Shown here one piece after another: positions 31,810 to 36,400 of a stretch of 36,400 nt of DNA. The position numbers were made by a program, and so were the translations under genes. Position 1 is the first letter of the stretch; every line of letters starts with the position of its first letter. The notes beneath the pieces are model-generated. The model saw nothing but the letters and a program-made list of their open reading frames with translations. It did no database searches and was not told the DNA's origin. Origin of the DNA: Thiorhodococcus sp. (GTDB lineage: Bacteria; Pseudomonadota; Gammaproteobacteria; Chromatiales; Chromatiaceae); the NCBI GenBank assembly GCA_029257385.1, contig JARIBS010000062.1:1-36400 (forward strand), written 5' to 3'.

Positions 31810-34224
31810 ATGTCATCAAGCGCCACGTTGCCGTTGGTCGTGCTCACGTTGGACACGAGTCTTTCGGTTCGCTCCGTCAATCCTATTTTCCTGGGTTTGC
31901 TCGGTTATCAGGATCGGGAGCTGATCGGGCACAGTTTCGAGAAACTGATTGTGTCGCATCCAGCCGATGTGCCGCTTGCGCGTCTGCTCGGCGCCGCTGA
32001 TGAGCCGGATGGTGTCGAGCTCAAGCTGCGCTTTATCTGCGCGCGTGGCGGATCGTTGGCGGCGAGCGTGAACGTCGTCAAGCTCACCGACGTGGAGCCA
32101 CAGAAAGCGGGTTGGCTCGACATCACCCTCAACAGCCTCGACCATGACTCCGTCTTGCAGCAGGCGCTGCGCATCGACGATGCCCTGGCGCTGGCGCGGA
32201 TCGCAAGCTGGGAGCTGGACATTGCGACCGGGCGTATTTTCGCCTCGCACAGTTGGCATGAACTCTGGGGATTCACCGCAGCTGAGGAAACCCGGCTCGC
32301 AGCAGCCCTGGAGCGGGTTCATCCACAGGAGCGCAAGCTGGTTGAGTCCGCGCTGAGCAACGCCGCCGAGTCTGGCGCATGCTTTCACATCCGCTTTAGA
32401 ATTCTGCGCCCCGACGGCACGCTGCGCTGGGTCGAAGAGGCGGGGCGAGCGTCTTCGCCCGGGAGCGCACGCCTGTGCGGAGCGGTACTCGACATCAGCG
32501 ACCAGCGCGAGGCCGAGCACCGTCTGCTGCAAGCGGCCGCTGTCTATGCCGCGACTTCAGAAGGCGTGCTGATCACGAATGCCTCGGGCATCATCGTGGC
32601 GGTCAACACGGCCCTCACACGCATCAGCGGCTACACCGAGTCGGAGTTGCTGGGACACAAACCAAGCCTGCTGAGTTCACATTGGCATACACGCGGCTTC
32701 TTTGTCGGCATGTGGCGCCGGCTCCTGCGCCGGGGTTCCTGGCAAGGGGAAGTCTGGAATCGGCACAAGGATGGCGAGGTCTATCGGCAGCGTTTGACGA
32801 TTCAGCGCGTACTCGACAGTCGCGGTACGTTAGTGAGCTTCGTAGGCGTCTTCGCCGAAGGCGCTAGCACGCGGCAAGTGTCGCACCAGCACACCGAGCA
32901 CCTGCTCCACTACGACGCGCTAACCAAGCTGCCAAACCGCCTGCTTTTCGAATCACGCCTGGAGCACGCACTCGCGCTCGTCAGCCGCACGACAGATCCA
33001 ATCGCCCTCCTCCTGCTGGACCTCGATCACTTCGCGCACATCAACACCAGTCTTGGCTATGAGATCGGCGACGATCTCCTGCGCGCAATCGCGCTCAGAC
33101 TGCGCGAAGCGATTCGCCCGGCAGACACCCTGGCCAGACTGCGCGCCGACCAGTTCGCACTGCTCATTGAGGAGCTTCACCACGTCGACGAAGCCCCCGA
33201 GATCGCACGGCGCTTGTGCGAGCGCCTCCGTGTGCCGATCTGGGTACGCGGCCATCTGCTGCATATCAACATGAGCATTGGTATCGCATTGCGAACGCGG
33301 CCTGACGACGATCAAAGCTCACTATTTAACGCTGCGGAATCGGCATTGCGTCAGGTCAAACGACAAGGGCGTAACAACGCCTTTCTGATCTCCGCCGACA
33401 AGCCGCACGCCGCGCAACAGGCGCAGCAACACCTCATCGGGCTGTTACACACAGCGCTTGAGAACGATGGGTTCAAGCTTCTCTATCGCCCTGGCGTGGC
33501 AATGACGACGGGGGTCTGCGACTACGTCGAAGCCTCTATCCACTGCACCTATCCAGAGTTCAGACTGATGCCACCGGAGCGTCTATGCACGCTGGCCAAT
33601 GAGAGCGATCTGCTGGCGAAGATCGGTCATTGGGTGCTTAGAAACACCTGCGGCCAGTTACAGACATGGCTGAGCACAGGGGTGACGATCCCCAGTCAGG
33701 GCGTCAGGATCTGCGAGCGCCTGCTCACCGACGGTGATCTCCTCAGACGGCTTGCGCAACTGCTCGAAGAGCATCCGCTGGTTGCGCCGCATCTGGTCCT
33801 GGAGTTCGGCGAGCCTTTGCTGCTTAAGCATCACCAGCAGATCGCGGAAGTATTCCAGGGGATCCACCGACTCGGGGTCGGCATCGCGCTGTACGGGGTC
33901 GGCAGCGGCTGGATTGCACCCGCAGTGCTTCAGCGCCTCCCCATCAAGTCGCTCAAGATGCACCCGAGCTTCATCGTAGGTCTGCCGGACGCACCACATG
34001 AACTCGCCGTGGTCGAGGTGCTGATCGCCATGGCCCAATCCCTGCATTTGGAGATTCGCGCCGACGGCGTACGTACCAAGAATCAACAGTATCAACTCAT
34101 GAGCCTCGGCTGCTTCCTGGCCCAAGGAGAGCTGTTCAGCGGTCCACTGAACGCCGCCCAGCTCGAAGCCTGGATCCAGTCCAAGCAACGCAACACGGCA
34201 CCACCACCGCAGCGCACGAGCTGA
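31810..34224 (+). CDS. PAS-GGDEF-EAL protein with both output domains degenerate
   Basis: The 804-residue protein has three PAS domains (about 10-110, 130-240 and 245-365; the third with ASGIIVAVNTALTRISGYTESEL). A GGDEF-type domain (about 385-545) has the signature motif changed to RADQF. The EAL-type domain (about 560-790) has EALIRW replaced by EASIHC, the DDFGTG loop by YGVGSG, KID by KMH and AEGVE by ADGVR. Loss of the metal-binding residues means it should neither make nor break cyclic-di-GMP; a binding or protein-interaction role is likely. The start is ATG 31810; a GTG at 31714 is also open. No membrane segment is seen. Confidence 0.9.
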   Translation: MSSSATLPLVVLTLDTSLSVRSVNPIFLGLLGYQDRELIGHSFEKLIVSHPADVPLARLLGAADEPDGVELKLRFICARGGSLAASVNVVKLTDVEPQKAGWLDITLNSLDHDSVLQQALRIDDALALARIASWELDIATGRIFASHSWHELWGFTAAEETRLAAALERVHPQERKLVESALSNAAESGACFHIRFRILRPDGTLRWVEEAGRASSPGSARLCGAVLDISDQREAEHRLLQAAAVYAATSEGVLITNASGIIVAVNTALTRISGYTESELLGHKPSLLSSHWHTRGFFVGMWRRLLRRGSWQGEVWNRHKDGEVYRQRLTIQRVLDSRGTLVSFVGVFAEGASTRQVSHQHTEHLLHYDALTKLPNRLLFESRLEHALALVSRTTDPIALLLLDLDHFAHINTSLGYEIGDDLLRAIALRLREAIRPADTLARLRADQFALLIEELHHVDEAPEIARRLCERLRVPIWVRGHLLHINMSIGIALRTRPDDDQSSLFNAAESALRQVKRQGRNNAFLISADKPHAAQQAQQHLIGLLHTALENDGFKLLYRPGVAMTTGVCDYVEASIHCTYPEFRLMPPERLCTLANESDLLAKIGHWVLRNTCGQLQTWLSTGVTIPSQGVRICERLLTDGDLLRRLAQLLEEHPLVAPHLVLEFGEPLLLKHHQQIAEVFQGIHRLGVGIALYGVGSGWIAPAVLQRLPIKSLKMHPSFIVGLPDAPHELAVVEVLIAMAQSLHLEIRADGVRTKNQQYQLMSLGCFLAQGELFSGPLNAAQLEAWIQSKQRNTAPPPQRTS

Positions 34225-34280
34225 GTGCTCGCGCCCTGATTCGGGTTTGCTGTGCCGCACACAGTAGCAGGTCAAGCGAA

Positions 34281-34916
34281 ATGCAGCGCAATCCCACCCG
34301 CCGCCATCAACGCACCAAATCCACCGCACCCGAAGACGTGCCAGAGGTCGATCTCAGCGAGGAGGATATCTTGGAGGCCATGCGCGAGATTCCGGGCTAT
34401 ATCGACATCACCACGTCGGATTTTCGCATCATCTACGAACTCGCCCATGCTCACGCTGTCGACCGGCTGTTCACACACGTGCGTGCGCGTGATCTGATGC
34501 GCGCCGACATCGAGGCGCTCACACCAGAACTCCAGCTCGTCACAGCGGCGCGCATCTTAGTGCGTCAAGGACTCAAAAGCTTGCCGGTCGTCGATGCACG
34601 GCGGCATGTCGTCGGCATGTTTACGCAAACCGATGTGCTGCGCCAGTTTGGCGCAGAGAGCGTGCTCGCGCTGTTGCTCGCGGAAGTCGAGCGCGACGGC
34701 GCACCGTTCAATCGCCATACACAACAGCCAGTCGGCACGATGATGACCACTTCGACGGTAACGGTCGCTGACGATGCTGGATTTCACGCCATCATAGCGG
34801 GCTTTCATAATCACGCGGGCCGCGGCATGCCGGTCATCGACGCCGAGCAGCGACTCGTCGGGATGCTTCTGCGCAGGGATTTCATGGCCGCCTGCCACGT
34901 GGGGCGAGTCCGATGA
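34281..34916 (+). CDS. CBS-domain protein, partner of the HPP membrane protein
   Basis: The 211-residue soluble protein has a helical, charged N-terminus and a pair of CBS units. The first is at about 72-120 (ARDLMRADIEALTPELQLVTA, LPVVDARRHVVGMFTQTDVL); the second is at about 150-207 (VGTMMTTSTVTV, GRGMPVIDAEQRLVGMLLRRDF). CBS pairs usually bind adenine nucleotides. The stop overlaps the start of the HPP gene (ATGA), so the two are translationally coupled. In many bacteria HPP and CBS are one fused protein; here they are split in the reverse order. It likely gates the HPP channel or transporter. Confidence 0.9.
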   Translation: MQRNPTRRHQRTKSTAPEDVPEVDLSEEDILEAMREIPGYIDITTSDFRIIYELAHAHAVDRLFTHVRARDLMRADIEALTPELQLVTAARILVRQGLKSLPVVDARRHVVGMFTQTDVLRQFGAESVLALLLAEVERDGAPFNRHTQQPVGTMMTTSTVTVADDAGFHAIIAGFHNHAGRGMPVIDAEQRLVGMLLRRDFMAACHVGRVR

Positions 34917-35461
34917 GACTGAGAGCATATCTACGCAAGATGCGCGGCACCACGCATGGCAGCCCGCCGCGCGTCGGCAATCTGGAAGTGCTCTGGTCGT
35001 GGGTCGGGGCATGCCTTGGCATCGGCGCGGTCGGCTGGCTGAATCAGCAGTTCTTCACGGGCACTGACACAACACTCATGATGGGTTCACTCGGAGCGTC
35101 TGCCGTACTCCTCTACGGCACCCCGCGCAGCCCACTGGCTCAGCCGCGCAATCTGATCGGTGGTCATCTGATCTCGGCGCTCGTGGGCGTTACGGCCTGG
35201 AAGCTGCTCCATCAAGATCCCTGGCTGGCCCAGGCGATCGCGGTGGCCACCTCAATCGCGCTCATGCACCTGACCAAGACACTGCATCCGCCCGGCGGTG
35301 CCACGGCTTTGATCGCGACCGTCGGTTCTGACCAAGTCCATGCGATGGGCTATCTTTTCGTGCTCATTCCCGCAACGCTGGCACCGCTCATCCTGCTGAT
35401 CGTCGCCCTGCTGGTCAACAATATCCCCAATACCCGGCGCTATCCCGAGTTCTGGCTTTGA
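34913..35461 (+). CDS. HPP family integral membrane protein
   Basis: The 182-residue protein has four likely membrane segments: SWVGACLGIGAVGWL, LMMGSLGASAVLLYG, IAVATSIALMHLTKTLHP and LFVLIPATLAPLILLIVALLV. The family signature TLHPPGGATALIATV lies between the third and fourth. Plant and cyanobacterial HPP proteins have been linked to nitrite transport; the substrate here is unknown. The start at 34913 lies inside the stop of the CBS gene. It is the last gene of this operon and converges on the ferritin-like gene. Confidence 0.9.
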   Translation: MRLRAYLRKMRGTTHGSPPRVGNLEVLWSWVGACLGIGAVGWLNQQFFTGTDTTLMMGSLGASAVLLYGTPRSPLAQPRNLIGGHLISALVGVTAWKLLHQDPWLAQAIAVATSIALMHLTKTLHPPGGATALIATVGSDQVHAMGYLFVLIPATLAPLILLIVALLVNNIPNTRRYPEFWL

Positions 35462-35480
35462 GCCGCTGGTGGCGGGTTTT

Positions 35481-35509
35481 CGCGTGACGCCGCCGGGCGG
35501 CGTCACGCG
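35481..35509. terminator. Perfect 14-bp inverted repeat between convergent genes
   Basis: CGCGTGACGCCGCC and its exact complement are separated by a single G. It sits 20 bp after the HPP stop and 30 bp from the ferritin-like stop, so it could serve both transcripts. It has TTTT on its left rather than after the stem, so it is not a classical terminator for the plus strand. Confidence 0.55.
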
Positions 35510-35538
35510 AACCTTTACGGGTGCTTCAGGTCTCCGTG

Positions 35539-35988
35539 CTACATTTTCTTGATCTTTTCTTCGATCCAGGCGCGGTGGCGGCGCTCATCCTCGAGATTTT
35601 CCTCTAGCGTACTGCGCACGTCCTTGGGCATATCATCGTGCTCCAGGGCGTTGCTGTAGGCGCTATTGGTGTCGTCTTCGTTCGTCTTCATGGCTTGCAG
35701 AATCGCCTTATCGCCCATGAGTCCGCCGATGAGGACCTTTCCCTGAGTCAGAATGCTCTTCAGGCCCGGCTCGTCCGGAACCGATTCGTTCATGCTTTTG
35801 AGATGGGCGCCGACGGTTTCAGTGTGCCGCTTATGATCAGCCATGAACTCTTCAAGCTTCTTCTTGCACTCGCTGTCGTCGAGCCGGTTGATGGCGGCCT
35901 CATAGGCCTCGATCGCGTTGTACTCGAGTGTGACCAAGTGAGTCAGCCGCGAGGCAAGAGTGGATTCAGTGCCAACGGTGGTTACCAT
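35539..35988 (-). CDS. Ferritin-like DUF2383-type protein
   Basis: The 149-residue four-helix protein has carboxylate/His motifs placed as in ferritin-like folds: LTHLVTLEYNAIEAYEAAI, EFMADHKRHTETVGAHL, then AYSNALEHDD and the final EENLEDERRHRAWIEEKI. The ExxYExAI plus DHxxH pattern and the second ExxxH half could form a diiron site. It has no signal peptide. Related proteins appear in stress conditions but the function is unproven. GAGGA nine bases before the ATG supports the start. Confidence 0.85.
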   Translation of the reverse strand: MVTTVGTESTLASRLTHLVTLEYNAIEAYEAAINRLDDSECKKKLEEFMADHKRHTETVGAHLKSMNESVPDEPGLKSILTQGKVLIGGLMGDKAILQAMKTNEDDTNSAYSNALEHDDMPKDVRSTLEENLEDERRHRAWIEEKIKKM

Positions 35989-36400
35989 TTCAAAAGTCCT
36001 CTAGTTGGGTGGGATGCTTATCCGCGACGCTGTGAGCGCGTCGCTATCCTGCCTATGCATGCGGGTTCAGAATCCCGCGCCCCATCAGTTGCGAGGCAGC
36101 GCCAAATACACAGCAAGGGGCATGCCATAAAGCGCCGCAGGGCACGCGGGCAATAAAGCCAGCAGAGCGCCGCGTTCGTGGTGCTTTTCACAGGGTTAGG
36201 GTGGTAAAGCACCCGCGCTTTTAGACCTGCGCCGGGTATTTGGGTGGCTTTGCCAACATCACCGATTAAAACAGATGCCCTAGCCCTGGAGTCGGACACA
36301 TCGAGAGACGGGAGCCAAGACAAGATCGGCATGACCTGTGCTTAGGGTCTACCGGTACACCAGTACGCAGGAGCGGGATTCAAGCGAGGGCGAGCGCGGG
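35989..36400. other. 412-bp region without a supported gene
   Basis: This is the region upstream of the ferritin-like gene. Open frames on both strands have poor composition and no ribosome-binding site. It likely contains the ferritin-like promoter; the right edge of the window may enter another transcript. Confidence 0.4.

Noticed and set aside
36018..36332. 104-residue minus-strand open frame at the right edge
   Set aside because: No ribosome-binding site, irregular composition and no motif; it lies where the ferritin-like promoter should be.

Overview
The window is about 36.4 kb of GC-rich chromosome, probably from a gammaproteobacterium. The gene set (YcgN, YegQ/TrhP, AceK next to AceA, PdxH, SerB, CobL, DUF502, a CheB/CheR hybrid kinase, a diheme peroxidase) fits a purple sulfur bacterium of the Chromatiaceae type. 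That placement is inferred from protein flavour only; there is no rRNA or photosynthesis gene here to prove it.

Layout. (1) 1-5505: end of an unknown gene, ycgN, a two-gene operon on the minus strand (ChaN/PDZ lipoprotein-like protein, then the U32 tRNA hydroxylation protein TrhP), and a secreted M1-type metallopeptidase. (2) 5506-9768: an AT-richer accessory island. It holds three consecutive integron-type gene cassettes with no integrase. Two complete attC-like sites are visible, and the short cassette ends match their own R'' boxes. Next come a RAYT (REP-associated tyrosine transposase) element with 18-bp perfect inverted ends and a broken second copy of the 3' third of the M1 peptidase gene. 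The middle cassette encodes a protein with a HEPN-like R-N-x5-H motif, a possible defence or toxin RNase. (3) 9790-11886: a DUF427 protein and a gamma-glutamyltransferase. (4) 11911-21520: a signalling block. An NtrC-type sigma-54 activator, a 1616-residue CheB-CheR-PAS-histidine kinase-receiver protein and a DUF502 membrane protein all read leftward. Sigma-54-type promoters lie before the activator and before the DUF502/kinase pair, and both have the same inverted repeat (GGTTTATTTRAACC) about 90-130 bp further upstream. This suggests one self-activating regulon. A PRC-barrel-like protein, an HPF-like protein and a degenerate histidine kinase follow. (5) 22059-28976: a secreted small protein, cobL, aceK (with a 7-bp tandem repeat directly in front of its start), rraA, aceA, pdxH and a small hypothetical gene. 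(6) 29146-35988: diheme cytochrome c peroxidase, serB, a PAS-GGDEF-EAL protein with both output domains degenerate, a CBS-domain protein overlapping an HPP membrane protein, and a ferritin-like protein. The last 0.4 kb shows no convincing gene.

How the genes work together. aceA and aceK form the glyoxylate-shunt switch: isocitrate lyase plus the kinase/phosphatase that throttles isocitrate dehydrogenase. The DUF502/hybrid-kinase/NtrC set looks like a dedicated sensory pathway. The CBS and HPP genes look like the regulatory and transport halves of one membrane protein.
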